Assembly (NCBI GenBank): GCA_963807005.1
Contig: CAWDZK010000005.1
Location: 310,001-374,000, forward strand
Source: CAWDZK01 sp963807005
GTDB lineage: Bacteria; Actinomycetota; Actinomycetes; JACCUZ01
Direction: 5' to 3'
Length of the DNA: 64,000 nt
Part shown: positions 53,624 to 63,849 of the stretch, piece by piece
How positions within the stretch are numbered: position 1 is the stretch's first letter
How the letters are laid out: each line of letters begins with the position of its first letter
Notes under the pieces: generated by a model
The model's database searches: none
What the model was told of the DNA's origin: nothing
Seen by the model: the letters and a program-made list of their open reading frames with translations, nothing else
Program-made: the position numbers and the translations under genes

Positions 53624-54526
53624 ATGAAGTCGGTCGTCACCATCGCGCTGGTCGGGCTGGGTGCCCAGCTGGTCGACGGGACCCTGGGCATGGCGTACGG
53701 CGTCACCTCCACGACCCTGCTGCTCGCCGCCGGGTACTCGCCGGCCATCGCCTCGGCGTCGGTCCACCTCGCCGAGATCGGCACCACCCTGGCCTCCGGC
53801 GTCTCGCACTGGCGCTTCGGCAACGTGAACTGGAAGGTCGTCAGCCGCATCGGTGTCCCAGGCGCCCTGGGTGCGTTTGCCGGCGCGACGTTCCTCTCCC
53901 ACCTGTCCACCCAGGCGGCCGCCCCCTGGATGGCCGGCATCCTGCTCGCCCTGGGTGTCTACCTGCTGCTGCGGTTCGCCACCAAGGTGCCGGTACAGAC
54001 GACCGACGTCCCGCCACGGCGGCGGTTCCTCGTCCCGCTCGGCCTGTTCGCTGGCTTCGTCGACGCGACCGGAGGCGGCGGCTGGGGCCCGGTCGCGACC
54101 CCGACGCTCATCAGCTCGGGCCGGATGACCCCCCGCAAGGTGATCGGCACCGTGGACACCGCCGAGTTCCTCGTCTCGGTCGCCGCCAGCGCCGGCTTCT
54201 TCCTGGGCATCGGCACCGCCGACATCCCGTGGACGGCCGTGGCGGCGCTGCTCGCCGGCGGGCTGGTCGCGGCTCCGATCGCGGCGTACCTCGTGCGGCT
54301 GGTGCCGACCCGACTGCTGGGGGCCTCGGTCGGCGGCCTGATCATCGTGACCAACATGCGCACGCTGTTCAACGCCTTCGACGTGCAGAACTCGCTCCGC
54401 CCCGAGCTGTACGCCATCGCGTTCGCCGTCTGGGCCTTCGCTCTCGGTCTGGCGCTGCAGGGGCTGCGCCGCGACCGCCGGGAGGCCGCGGAGGAGGCGG
54501 ACGAGCGCGAGCTCACCGCCGCCTGA
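53624..54526 (+). CDS. TauE/SafE-family anion permease
   Basis: A 300-residue, eight-helix membrane protein of the TauE/SafE family, exporters or importers of sulfite and organosulfonates. Repeated motifs are GAQLVDGTLGMAYGVTST at the start and FAGFVDATGGGGWGPVATPTLISSG in the middle. The pattern is that of the two-fold repeated family. It stands alone behind a structured leader and ends at a strong terminator. The substrate is inferred from the family only. Confidence 0.9.
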   Translation: MKSVVTIALVGLGAQLVDGTLGMAYGVTSTTLLLAAGYSPAIASASVHLAEIGTTLASGVSHWRFGNVNWKVVSRIGVPGALGAFAGATFLSHLSTQAAAPWMAGILLALGVYLLLRFATKVPVQTTDVPPRRRFLVPLGLFAGFVDATGGGGWGPVATPTLISSGRMTPRKVIGTVDTAEFLVSVAASAGFFLGIGTADIPWTAVAALLAGGLVAAPIAAYLVRLVPTRLLGASVGGLIIVTNMRTLFNAFDVQNSLRPELYAIAFAVWAFALGLALQGLRRDRREAAEEADERELTAA

Positions 54527-54546
54527 GCCGAGCAGGGCCCGACCCC

Positions 54547-54580
54547 GACGCCGCCCGACCCCACCGGGTCGGGCGGCGTC
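54547..54580 (+). terminator. Strong hairpin after the TauE/SafE gene
   Basis: A perfect 15-bp stem, GACGCCGCCCGACCC, with the loop CACC, starts 21 nt after the stop codon. Typical intrinsic-terminator stem, followed by a short TTT at 54585-54589 region. Confidence 0.75.
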
Positions 54581-54602
54581 CGGCGTTTGCGAGGGTGGAC
54601 CG

Positions 54603-55394
54603 ATGTCCACCGCACTCGTGACCGGCGCCACCGCGGGCATCGGCAACGCCTTCGTCCGACGGCTGGCCGCCGACCGCTACGACCTGGTGCTCGTCGCCCG
54701 GGATGCCGACCGGCTCGAGCAGCTGGCCGACGAGCTGCGCACGGCGTACGGCGTGCAGGCCGAGGTGCTGGCCGCCGATCTCGCCGACGACGCCGGCTGC
54801 CGCACCGTGGAGGCACGCCTCGCTGACCGCGACCACCCCGTGGACCTGCTCGTCAACAACGCCGGCTTCTCGCTCAACCAGCGCTTCGTCACCGGCGACA
54901 TCGAGGACGAGGAGCGGCTGCTGCGGGTGCTGGTGCGCGCGGTGCTGCGACTGACCCGGGCGGCCGTGCCCGGCATGGTCGAACGTCGGCACGGCGTCGT
55001 CATCAACGTGTCCTCGGTCGCCGCGTTCGTGCCGCAAGGCACGTACAGCGCCGCGAAGGCGTGGGTCACCAGCTTCAGCCAGGGGCTGGCCGGCGACGTC
55101 GCGGACACCGGTGTCCAGGTGCTCGCCCTCTGCCCAGGGTTCACCCACACCGAGTTCCACCAGCGCGCCGGGCTCGACATGGACAGCACCCCGCCGTGGC
55201 TGTGGCTGGACGCGAACGACGTCGTGTCGGAGGCGCTCGCCGCGCTGGACCGCGGCCAGGTGGTGTGCGTCCCGGGGACGCAGTACAAGACGCTCGTCGG
55301 GGTCGCCCGCCGGATGCCGTTCCGGGTCCTCGGGGCGGCCACCCGGCGGCTGAGGGGCCGCGGCCCGCGGCGCTCGACCGCGACGCTGCCCTGA
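54603..55394 (+). CDS. Short-chain dehydrogenase/reductase
   Basis: A 263-residue classical SDR. The cofactor loop TGATAGIGNAF is at residues 8-18, NNAG follows near residue 92, a catalytic Ser lies in INVSSVAAF, and the active-site YSAAK is near residue 152. The DRDHPVDLLVNNAGF and CPGFTHTEFH segments place it with oxidoreductases of the DltE/YqjQ-like group. Substrate unknown. Its stop codon lies inside the first unit of a 20-bp tandem repeat. Confidence 0.92.
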   Translation: MSTALVTGATAGIGNAFVRRLAADRYDLVLVARDADRLEQLADELRTAYGVQAEVLAADLADDAGCRTVEARLADRDHPVDLLVNNAGFSLNQRFVTGDIEDEERLLRVLVRAVLRLTRAAVPGMVERRHGVVINVSSVAAFVPQGTYSAAKAWVTSFSQGLAGDVADTGVQVLALCPGFTHTEFHQRAGLDMDSTPPWLWLDANDVVSEALAALDRGQVVCVPGTQYKTLVGVARRMPFRVLGAATRRLRGRGPRRSTATLP

Positions 55395-55468
55395 CTGCGG
55401 CGTTCCTGCCCTGACCGCGGCGACGATGCCCTGACCGCGGCGTTCCTGGACTTACTGCGGCCTGCAGA
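55389..55468. repeat. 20-bp tandem repeat at the SDR 3' end
   Basis: Four 20-bp units begin at 55389, 55409, 55429 and 55449. Units 1-3 are CCCTGAC-(T/C)-GCGGCG plus a 6-nt tail; the fourth is degenerate. The first overlaps the last codons and stop of the SDR gene. Confidence 0.7.
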
Positions 55469-55481
55469 CCTCGGTGAGTAC

Positions 55482-55509
55482 GAGTTGATCACGTTTACGT
55501 GATCAACTC
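55482..55509. repeat. TGATCACGT palindrome, third copy
   Basis: Arms GAGTTGATCACGT / ACGTGATCAACTC around TT. The 24 nt to its left (starting CTGCAG) match the left flank of the 15824-15851 copy at most positions. It lies between the convergent SDR and aminotransferase genes. Confidence 0.75.
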
Positions 55510-55620
55510 GGGGCCGTCGGGCCATGAGGAGCAGGGGGCAGTCGGGCGTCGGGCCACCGGAGGCAGCGGCCAGCGGGCAGCGGGCACCGCGCAGCTGGCG
55601 GGAGGGAGCGGGGGGCGGGG

Positions 55621-56781
<1,161 letters not shown>

Positions 56782-56885
56782 CCGACCACCCTCGCACGGC
56801 ACAGGCCTTCCCCCGATGCGCCGGTCGTGCTTGGGTGCAAGGAACGGGTCGTTTCCCTGCTCACCGGCGAGCACTAGGAGCGCAC

Positions 56886-57350
56886 ATGGTCCGGATCTCG
56901 ATGTCCGTGGACGGCGAGCGGCGTGAGGACGACGTCGAACCTCGGCTCCTGCTGGTGCACTACCTCCGGGAACGCGCCGGCAAGGTGGGTACGCCGATCG
57001 GCTGCGACACCAGCAACTGCGGGGCCTGCACCGTGCGGATGGACGGCCGCAGCGTGAAGAGCTGCAGCGTGCTCGCCGTCCAGGCCGACGGCGCCGAGGT
57101 CACCACCGTCGAGGGCCTCGCCAACGGCGAGTGGCACCCGGTGCAGACCGCGTTCAAGGAGTGCCACGCCCTGCAGTGCGGCTACTGCACGCCCGGGATG
57201 ATCATGGCGTCGGTGGACCTGCTGGAGAGCAACCCGCACCCGTCGGAGGAGGAGATCCGCGACGGGCTGGAGGGCAACCTCTGCCGCTGCACGGGCTACC
57301 AGAACATCGTCCGAGCCGTGCAGATGGCCGCCGAGGGAGGTCCGCGATGA
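56886..57350 (+). CDS. coxS: Molybdenum hydroxylase small subunit, 2Fe-2S (CoxS-like)
   Basis: A 154-residue iron-sulfur subunit. The plant-type ferredoxin cluster is GCDTSNCGACTVRMDG plus a fourth Cys in SCSV. The second helical cluster is CGYCTPGMIM...GNLCRCTGYQNI. It passes electrons from the Mo site to FAD. AGGAG precedes the ATG, and the stop overlaps the large-subunit start (ATGA). The order S-L-M-G forms an operon. Confidence 0.93.
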   Translation: MVRISMSVDGERREDDVEPRLLLVHYLRERAGKVGTPIGCDTSNCGACTVRMDGRSVKSCSVLAVQADGAEVTTVEGLANGEWHPVQTAFKECHALQCGYCTPGMIMASVDLLESNPHPSEEEIRDGLEGNLCRCTGYQNIVRAVQMAAEGGPR

Positions 57351-59803
57351 CCGCGACCGAGGAGCGGGCGGCGGCCAGCATCGGCCAGCCGCTGCGCCGC
57401 AAGGAGGACGCCCGGCTGGTGACCGGCCGGACCCGCTGGACCGACAGCGTCGTGCTTCCGGGCATGCTGCACGCCGCCGTGCTCCGCTCGCCGATGGCCC
57501 ACGCGCGGATCGCCCGGGTCGACGTGTCGGGCGCACTGTCCCGGCCGGGGGTCGTCGCGGCGTTCTCCGGCGACGACCTGGCCGACGACATGGGTGGGCT
57601 GCCGACCGCCTGGACGGTCAGCGAGGACCTCAAGACCCCGCCGCACCTTCCGGTCTCCCGCGACGAGGTGCGCTACGTGGGCGACGCGGTGGCGGTGGTG
57701 GTCGCCTCCAGCCGGGAGGCCGCCGCCGACGCGCTGGAGGCGGTCGAGGTCGACTACGAGCCGCTGCCGGTCGTGCTCGACATGGAGCAGGCGCTCGAGG
57801 ACGGTGCGCCGTTGGTGCACCAGGACATCGGCACCAACCTGTGCTTCACCTACCAGGAGGAGCACGGCGACTACGAGTCCTCCAAGGCCGGGGCGGACGT
57901 CGTGCTGACCCGCCGGTACGTCAACCAGCGGCTCATCCCCAACGCGATGGAGCCGCGCTCGGTCGTCGTCGACCCGACCGGGGGCGTCGACTCGTACACG
58001 ATCTGGTCCGCGACCCAGGTGCCGCACTTCGTGCGGGTCTTCATCTCCCTGGTGTGCGGCATCCCCGAGCACAAGATCCGGGTGATCGCACCGGACGTCG
58101 GTGGCGGGTTCGGCTCCAAGCTGGACGTGTACGCCGAGGAGGCGATCTGCCTCGCGCTGGCCAAGCGGCTGGGCCGGCCGGTCAAGTGGACGGCGTCCCG
58201 CAGCGAGGACTACCAGGCGACCATCCACGGCCGGGACCTGATCCAGGACGTCGAGATCGCAGCGACCTCCGACGGGACGATGCTCGGGCTGCGGGTGGAC
58301 CTCAAGACCGACATGGGCGCCTACCTGCAGCTGCTGACGCCGAGCATCGCCCTCCTCGGCCGCTACATGTACCCCGGGATCTACAAGTTCCGGACCCACT
58401 CGTTCCACTGCGCGGGCGTGTTCACCAACAAGACCCCGACCGACGCCTACCGCGGGGCCGGCCGGCCGGAGGCGACCTACGCCATCGAGCGGGCCGTCGA
58501 CGACCTGGCCGCGCACCTCGGCATGGACCCGATCGAGCTGCGCCGCAGGAACTGGATCGGGCACGACGAGTTCCCCTTCACGACCGTCGCCGGGCTCGAG
58601 TACGACACCGGGAACTACGAGGCGGCGACCGACAAGGCGCTGGACCTGTTCGGCTACGACGCGCTGCGGGCCGAGCAGGCGAAGCGGCGCGAGAACGACG
58701 ACCCGGTCCAGCTGGGCATCGGCGTGTCCACGTACACCGAGATGTGCGGGCTGGCACCGTCGCGCTGGCTGGGCGAGCAGGGCTACATCGCGGGTGGGTG
58801 GGAACGCGCCACGGTACGGATGACCCCGCTCGGCAAGGCCGAGGTGGTGGTGGGGACCTCGCCGCACGGCCAGGGCCACGTCACGACGTTCAGCCAGATC
58901 ACCGCCGACGCGCTCGGCGTACCGTTCGAGGACGTCGAGATCATCGTCAACGACACGGCCGCCGTGCCGTGGGGGCTGGACACCTACGGGTCGAGGTCGC
59001 TGGTCGTCGGCGGTACCGCGATCCGCCGGGCCGCCGAGGGCCTGGTCGAGAAGGCCAAGCGGGTGGCGGGTCATCTGCTCGAGGTGGACGCCGCGGACCT
59101 CGAGTTCGACGCCGGCACCTTCCGGGTGAAGGGGTCGCCCTCGGCCAGCAAGACCATCCAGGAGCTGGCCTTCGCGTCGTTCACAGCCCACTCCCTGGGC
59201 GACTCGAGCGATGCCATCCTCACCGCCGACCACCTGGTCGACCCCGAGACCTTCTCCTACCCGCACGGCACCCACCTGTGCGCGGTGGAGGTCGACACCG
59301 AGACCGGCATGACCTCGATCCGCAGCTACGTCTGCGTCGACGACGTCGGCAAGGTGGTCAACCCGATGATCGTGGAGGGGCAGGTGCACGGCGGGGTGGC
59401 GCAGGGCATCGCCCAGGCGCTGTTCGAGGAGGCGGTGTACGACGACGACGGCAACCTGGTGACCGGCTCGATGGTCGACTACCTGGTGCCCGCGGCGCCG
59501 GACCTGCCGTCGTTCGTGACCGACCGCACCGAGACGCCGTCGACGACGAACCCGCTGGGGGTCAAGGGCGTCGGCGAGGCCGGGACGATCGCCTCGACAC
59601 CCGCGGTGGTCAACGCCGTCGTCGACGCCGTCCGTCACCTCGGCATCGACGACGTGCGCATGCCGTGCACGCCGGAGCGGGTGTGGCGCGCCGTCCAGGA
59701 CGCGAGGTCCGGCGGCGGTGACGCCGGCGGCCGGGCCGCTTCGGGCACCGTCTCCTACGGCGGCCCAACGACCGGGTCGACCGCTGGTGGTGAGTCGGCA
59801 TGA
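57347..59803 (+). CDS. coxL: Molybdenum hydroxylase large subunit (CoxL-like, form II)
   Basis: An 818-residue molybdopterin-cytosine-dinucleotide subunit. The N-terminal aldehyde-oxidase a/b hammerhead has GQPLRRKEDARLVTGRTRWTD. The Mo-binding region has PDVGGGFGSKLDVYAEE, TDAYRGAGRPEATYAIER and the catalytic Glu in GVKGVGEAGTIAS. The active-site loop reads AYRGAGR, the form II pattern, not the AYRCSFR of true CO dehydrogenases. CO oxidation is therefore not supported, and an aromatic, aldehyde or purine-like substrate is more likely. Confidence 0.92.
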   Translation: MTATEERAAASIGQPLRRKEDARLVTGRTRWTDSVVLPGMLHAAVLRSPMAHARIARVDVSGALSRPGVVAAFSGDDLADDMGGLPTAWTVSEDLKTPPHLPVSRDEVRYVGDAVAVVVASSREAAADALEAVEVDYEPLPVVLDMEQALEDGAPLVHQDIGTNLCFTYQEEHGDYESSKAGADVVLTRRYVNQRLIPNAMEPRSVVVDPTGGVDSYTIWSATQVPHFVRVFISLVCGIPEHKIRVIAPDVGGGFGSKLDVYAEEAICLALAKRLGRPVKWTASRSEDYQATIHGRDLIQDVEIAATSDGTMLGLRVDLKTDMGAYLQLLTPSIALLGRYMYPGIYKFRTHSFHCAGVFTNKTPTDAYRGAGRPEATYAIERAVDDLAAHLGMDPIELRRRNWIGHDEFPFTTVAGLEYDTGNYEAATDKALDLFGYDALRAEQAKRRENDDPVQLGIGVSTYTEMCGLAPSRWLGEQGYIAGGWERATVRMTPLGKAEVVVGTSPHGQGHVTTFSQITADALGVPFEDVEIIVNDTAAVPWGLDTYGSRSLVVGGTAIRRAAEGLVEKAKRVAGHLLEVDAADLEFDAGTFRVKGSPSASKTIQELAFASFTAHSLGDSSDAILTADHLVDPETFSYPHGTHLCAVEVDTETGMTSIRSYVCVDDVGKVVNPMIVEGQVHGGVAQGIAQALFEEAVYDDDGNLVTGSMVDYLVPAAPDLPSFVTDRTETPSTTNPLGVKGVGEAGTIASTPAVVNAVVDAVRHLGIDDVRMPCTPERVWRAVQDARSGGGDAGGRAASGTVSYGGPTTGSTAGGESA

Positions 59804-60648
59804 TCCCGGCCGAGTTCGACTACGTCCGGGCCACCTCGGTGGCCGACGCGGTGGCGGCCCTGCGCGAGCACGGCGAGGACGCCAAGGTGCTGGCCGGCGG
59901 CCAGTCGCTCATCCCGTTGCTCCGGCTGCGGCTGGCCTACCCCTCCGTGGTGGTGGACATGGGCCGGGTCGAGGAGATGCAAGGCGTCCGCGACGACGGC
60001 GACCACATCGTCATCGGCGCCATGACCACGCACCACGACGTCATGCACGACCCGCTGGTCACCCAGCACGCCGGGCTCATCGTCGAGGCCACCTCGACCG
60101 TGGCCGACCCCGCGGTCCGGAACCGGGGCACCTTCGGCGGTGCCCTGTCGCACGCCGACCCGGCCGGCGACCTGCCGGCCGTCGCTGCGGCGCTGCAGGC
60201 CGAGTTCGTCATCGAGGGCGGTGGCGGACGCCGTACCGTCCCGGCGTCGGAGTTCTTCGTCGACTACCTGCAGACGGCGGTGGAGCCGGACGAGGTGCTC
60301 GTGGAGGTGCGGGTGCCGAAGCACACCGGCTGGGGCTACCGCTACGAGAAGTTCCACCGGGTGGCCCAGTCCTGGGCCATCGTCGGGGTGGCCGCCGTCG
60401 TACGCCGGGACAACGGCTCCATCGCCGAGGCCCGTATCGGGCTGACGAACATGGGTGCCACACCGGTTCGGGCGAGCGCCGCGGAGCAGGCCCTGACCGG
60501 TGCCGCGCTGGACGCGGTCGCGGCCGCCGCCGAGCACGCGGCCGATGGCACCAGCCCACCCTCGGACCTCAACGGCAAGGCCGACTACCGGCAGCATCTC
60601 GCCCGGGTCCTGACCCGGCGGGCCGTCACCGTTGCGGCCGGAGCGTAG
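59800..60648 (+). CDS. coxM: Molybdenum hydroxylase FAD subunit (CoxM-like)
   Basis: A 282-residue flavoprotein of the CO-dehydrogenase FAD family. The FAD motifs are AGGQSLIPLLRLRLA near residue 32 and a TVADPAVRNRGTFGGALSHADPAGDLPA stretch near residue 100. The C-terminal domain carries VRASAAEQAL. It overlaps the large subunit by 4 nt (ATGA) and completes the three-subunit enzyme. Confidence 0.93.
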   Translation: MIPAEFDYVRATSVADAVAALREHGEDAKVLAGGQSLIPLLRLRLAYPSVVVDMGRVEEMQGVRDDGDHIVIGAMTTHHDVMHDPLVTQHAGLIVEATSTVADPAVRNRGTFGGALSHADPAGDLPAVAAALQAEFVIEGGGGRRTVPASEFFVDYLQTAVEPDEVLVEVRVPKHTGWGYRYEKFHRVAQSWAIVGVAAVVRRDNGSIAEARIGLTNMGATPVRASAAEQALTGAALDAVAAAAEHAADGTSPPSDLNGKADYRQHLARVLTRRAVTVAAGA

Positions 60649-60650
60649 GG

Positions 60651-61376
60651 GTGGAGCTGGAGCACCAGTTCACGGTGCCGGTGCCCGTCGGCCAGGCCTG
60701 GGACGTGCTCCTGGACGTGGAACGCATCGCGCCGTGCATGCCCGGCGCCACGGTGGACTCGTTCGACGGCGAGACGATCGTCGGCAAGGTGAAGGTCAAG
60801 GTCGGCCCGATCCAGGTCACCTACGCCGGCACCGCGAAGTTCACCGACCAGGACGCCTCGGCACGCCGGGCCGTGATCGAGGCGAACGCCAAGGAGGCTC
60901 GCGGCACCGGCACGGCGGTCGCGACGATCACCGCCGTGCTCACCGAGCACGGCGGCTCCTCGACCGCGGTCACGGTCACGACCGACCTGTCGATCACCGG
61001 CAAGCCGGCCCAGTTCGGGCGTGGTGTCCTGGTCGAGGTCGGCAACAAGATCCTCGGCCGGTTCGCCGACTGCCTCGCCGACGAGCTCGGGACCGGCGGC
61101 GCTGCGCCCGTGCCGGCAGCGGCGGGCGACGGCGGATCCGGCCCGACGGCCGGGTCGACCCCCGCAGCGGCGGCGGCCGGGGCAGCGGCCGTGACGGCGA
61201 CGCCGGGGCCGGTCCCCGCGCCTGTGCCCCGGCCGGTCCGCGCGGACGACGCCGGGGACGCGATCGACCTGCTCGACACGGCCGGCCTGCCCGTGCTCAA
61301 GCGGCTCGCGCCGCTGGTGGCGGGTCTGCTGCTGGTGCTGCTCGTCTGGCGCCGGCGAGCGCGCCGCCGGCACTGA
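60651..61376 (+). CDS. coxG: SRPBCC-domain CoxG-like protein with C-terminal anchor
   Basis: A 241-residue protein. Residues ~1-150 form a START/SRPBCC domain typical of CoxG (VPVGQAWDVLLDVERIAPCMPGAT, GKVKVKVGPIQVTYAGTAKF). An Ala/Pro-rich linker follows, and a C-terminal helix (LAPLVAGLLLVLLVW) with a basic tail anchors it. CoxG recruits CO dehydrogenase to the membrane in Oligotropha, so the protein probably tethers this hydroxylase. It has a GTG start 2 nt after the CoxM stop. Confidence 0.88.
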   Translation: MELEHQFTVPVPVGQAWDVLLDVERIAPCMPGATVDSFDGETIVGKVKVKVGPIQVTYAGTAKFTDQDASARRAVIEANAKEARGTGTAVATITAVLTEHGGSSTAVTVTTDLSITGKPAQFGRGVLVEVGNKILGRFADCLADELGTGGAAPVPAAAGDGGSGPTAGSTPAAAAAGAAAVTATPGPVPAPVPRPVRADDAGDAIDLLDTAGLPVLKRLAPLVAGLLLVLLVWRRRARRRH

Positions 61377-61516
61377 CCGGACCCAGACGTCGTCGTTCAC
61401 GCTGTGGTGCGGCCGGTGACGGTGCGCAACGGCGTGTGCAACGTCCGGGCGAGATCCGGGGCGAGAACAGGTCAAGTGGCCGGTACCCCCTCGCGCCCGG
61501 CCTAGGGTCTGGCCGC

Positions 61517-62620
61517 ATGAGACGTCGGGGGACCCTGCTCACCGTCGCGGCCCTCTGCGCCGCACTGGTCGCGACCGCCACCTCCGCCGCCGCTGCGGTC
61601 GCACCGGCGGAGCGCGGCGCCGAGACGTCGTTCGCGGTGTCGACGCAGCTCGCGTCGGGGGCCGTCGCGACCTATCCGGACCGTGCGCGGGTGGTCCCGT
61701 ATCTCGGCAGCTTCGCCGCCTGGGGGATGGCCGACCAGGCCGGGCGGACCCGTGACCGCTCGCTGCTCGCGAGCACCTGGTCGTACCTCGCGTGGTACGC
61801 CGCGGCGCAGGACGCGAACGGCTACGTGACCGACTACACGGTGGCCGCGAACGGCTCGCTGGCCAGCACCGGGGACATGGACTCGACCGACTCCTACGCC
61901 GCGGTGTTCGTGCTCGCGGCCGAGGCCGCCTACCGGGCGAGCAGCCGGGTCGAGGGCTCCGGGACCGCCAAGAAGCGGCTGAAGTCCCTGGCCGGCGGCC
62001 TGGACGGCGCACTGCGTGCGGTCGAGTCGACCGTCACCTCGGACGGGCTGACCTGGGCCAAGCCGGGCTGGCGGGTGAAGTACCTGATGGACCAGGCCGA
62101 GGTCTACGCCGGCATGCAGTCCGCCGGTCGGCTGTTCGCGGTGCTCGGCGACAGGACCCGCGGGAACCGGGCCCGGTCGCTCGCGGCCGGCGTCTCCGCC
62201 GGTGTCGCCGGGCTGTGGGACCCGGCGACCGGCACGTACGCCTGGGCGCGGCACGAGGACGGCGGCACGCAGCCTGCCGACCTCGCGGTGCTCTACCCGG
62301 ACGCCATGGAGCAGGTGTGGGCGGTCGCCTTCGGGTTGGTGCCCACCAGCCGGGCGGTGCCGCTGCTGGCCCGGATCAAGCAGCTGCACCCGCAGCTCGC
62401 CGACCCGCAGGCCACCGACCAGATGGCCGGTGGCCCGGCCCCGGTCGGCTACTGGCCGATGGCTGCCGCCGCCTGGGCGGCGGTCGGCGACGTCGCCGAG
62501 GCCGACCGGCTGCTGACCGCCATCGAGGGCTCGGCGAGCGCCGCGGGGCGTCCGTGGCCGTGGAACTCGGGCACCGCGGGCCAGGTGCTCGTGGTGAGCG
62601 GCCAGCTGCTCGACCGCTGA
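61517..62620 (+). CDS. Secreted protein of alpha/alpha-barrel type, unknown function
   Basis: A 367-residue exported protein with signal peptide MRRRGTLLTVAALCAALVAT and cleavage near AAAAVAP. The rest is helical with repeated aromatic motifs (SFAAWGMADQAGRT, WSYLAWYAAAQDANGYV, STDSYAAVFVLAAEAAY, KYLMDQAEVYAG, GYWPMAAAAWAAVG). The motif pattern resembles (alpha/alpha)6 glycoside-hydrolase-like folds, with a DMDSTDSYA segment that could hold acidic catalytic residues. The function is not identified. Confidence 0.75.
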   Translation: MRRRGTLLTVAALCAALVATATSAAAAVAPAERGAETSFAVSTQLASGAVATYPDRARVVPYLGSFAAWGMADQAGRTRDRSLLASTWSYLAWYAAAQDANGYVTDYTVAANGSLASTGDMDSTDSYAAVFVLAAEAAYRASSRVEGSGTAKKRLKSLAGGLDGALRAVESTVTSDGLTWAKPGWRVKYLMDQAEVYAGMQSAGRLFAVLGDRTRGNRARSLAAGVSAGVAGLWDPATGTYAWARHEDGGTQPADLAVLYPDAMEQVWAVAFGLVPTSRAVPLLARIKQLHPQLADPQATDQMAGGPAPVGYWPMAAAAWAAVGDVAEADRLLTAIEGSASAAGRPWPWNSGTAGQVLVVSGQLLDR

Positions 62621-62702
62621 CGTCTGCCGCCGTACCGCGGTAGTTGTGCGCTGTCGGTGAACGACCCTGGCGGGTCGGTGGCCGGTCGGCGAGGGTCTCA
62701 TC

Positions 62703-63713
62703 ATGCACCTGCTCGTCATCGGCGGCACGTCGTTCCTCGGCCGCGCGACCGTGGCGGACGCGCTCGGCCGCGGCTGGGACGTCACCACGTTCAACCGCGG
62801 ACGCAGTGGCTCGGACGCCGTGGGCGTCGAGGCACTGCGCGGGGACCGCGACGACGACGCGGCGCTGGCGCAGCTTGCCGGGCGGTCGTTCGACGTCGTG
62901 GTCGACACCTGCGGCTTCGTGCCGCGGGTGGTCGCGAAGTCGGTCCGCGCGCTGGCCCGCTCCGGTGCGCACTACGTGTTCGTGTCGAGCATCAGCGCGA
63001 CGACCACGTGGCCCGGCACACCCACACCCGAAGGGCTCGAGGGCCAGGACTGCTCGTCCGGCGCCGGCCCGGACGACGGGGACTACGGCCGGCTCAAGGC
63101 CGGCTGCGAACGGGCGGTGACCGAGGTCTTCGCCACCCGCGCGACGGTGGCTCGGGCGGGGCTGATCCTCGGGCCGCACGAGAACATCGGCCGGCTGCCG
63201 GCCTGGTTGCAGCGGATCGCGCTGGGTGGCGAGGTGCTCGCCCCGGGGGTTCCCGGCACGCCTATGCAGCTGGTCGACGTCCGCGACCTCGCGGCCTTCC
63301 TGCTGGACTGCGGGGAGCGCGGCACGGCAGGGACCTTCAACGCGACCGCGCCGCCGGGCAGCACGACGTACGGCGACTGGCTGCGCTACTGCGTGGAGGT
63401 GACCGGGAGCGACGCGACGCTCACCTGGGTCGCCGACGACCTGCTGCTCGCCCACGGCGTCGAGCCGTGGACCGAGCTGCCGCTGTGGATGCCGCCCGGG
63501 CAGGATGCCGACGCGGTGTGGCAGGCCGCCACTGACCGGGCTCACGCCGCGGGGATGCGCAACCGGCCGGTGAGGGAGACGGTGGCCGACACCTGGGCGT
63601 GGTTGCAGGCCGACGGCCGGACCACGCCGCCGCCGGAGCACGCGCACGAGATGCGGCACGGCCTCGACCTGGAGAAGGAGGCCCGGATCCTGGCCGCGTG
63701 GCACGCCCGCTGA
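62703..63713 (+). CDS. NAD-dependent epimerase/dehydratase family
   Basis: A 336-residue extended SDR. The Rossmann motif is GGTSFLGRATVADAL at residues 7-21, followed by VDTCGFVPRVV and YVFVSSIS. The Tyr-Lys pair lies in YGRLKAGCE near residue 128. A late PMQLVDVRDLAAFLLD segment marks the sugar-nucleotide or isoflavone-reductase-like branch. No sugar pathway adjoins it, so the substrate is open. Confidence 0.87.
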   Translation: MHLLVIGGTSFLGRATVADALGRGWDVTTFNRGRSGSDAVGVEALRGDRDDDAALAQLAGRSFDVVVDTCGFVPRVVAKSVRALARSGAHYVFVSSISATTTWPGTPTPEGLEGQDCSSGAGPDDGDYGRLKAGCERAVTEVFATRATVARAGLILGPHENIGRLPAWLQRIALGGEVLAPGVPGTPMQLVDVRDLAAFLLDCGERGTAGTFNATAPPGSTTYGDWLRYCVEVTGSDATLTWVADDLLLAHGVEPWTELPLWMPPGQDADAVWQAATDRAHAAGMRNRPVRETVADTWAWLQADGRTTPPPEHAHEMRHGLDLEKEARILAAWHAR

Positions 63714-63770
63714 CCCGTTCGCGGGCGACCAGACCGGCCCGCCCCCGCCACCGCCGTACCGCCCCATGAA

Positions 63771-63846
63771 CGCTCGTTTGCGACCTCCCTCCCCGACACG
63801 CCGAGCCCTTTACGGCATGTCGCGTGACCCAGGTCGCAAACGAGCG
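63771..63846. repeat. GTTTGCGACCT-family palindrome, copy D
   Basis: Perfect 16-bp outer arms, CGCTCGTTTGCGACCT and its complement, with inner arms GACACGCCG / CGGCATGTC. It lies between the epimerase stop and the next convergent gene's stop. Confidence 0.8.
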
Positions 63847-63849
63847 CTG

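Noticed and set aside
57347..59803. Annotation as aerobic CO dehydrogenase large subunit
   Set aside because: The active-site loop is AYRGAGR instead of AYRCSFR, so CO oxidation is not supported.
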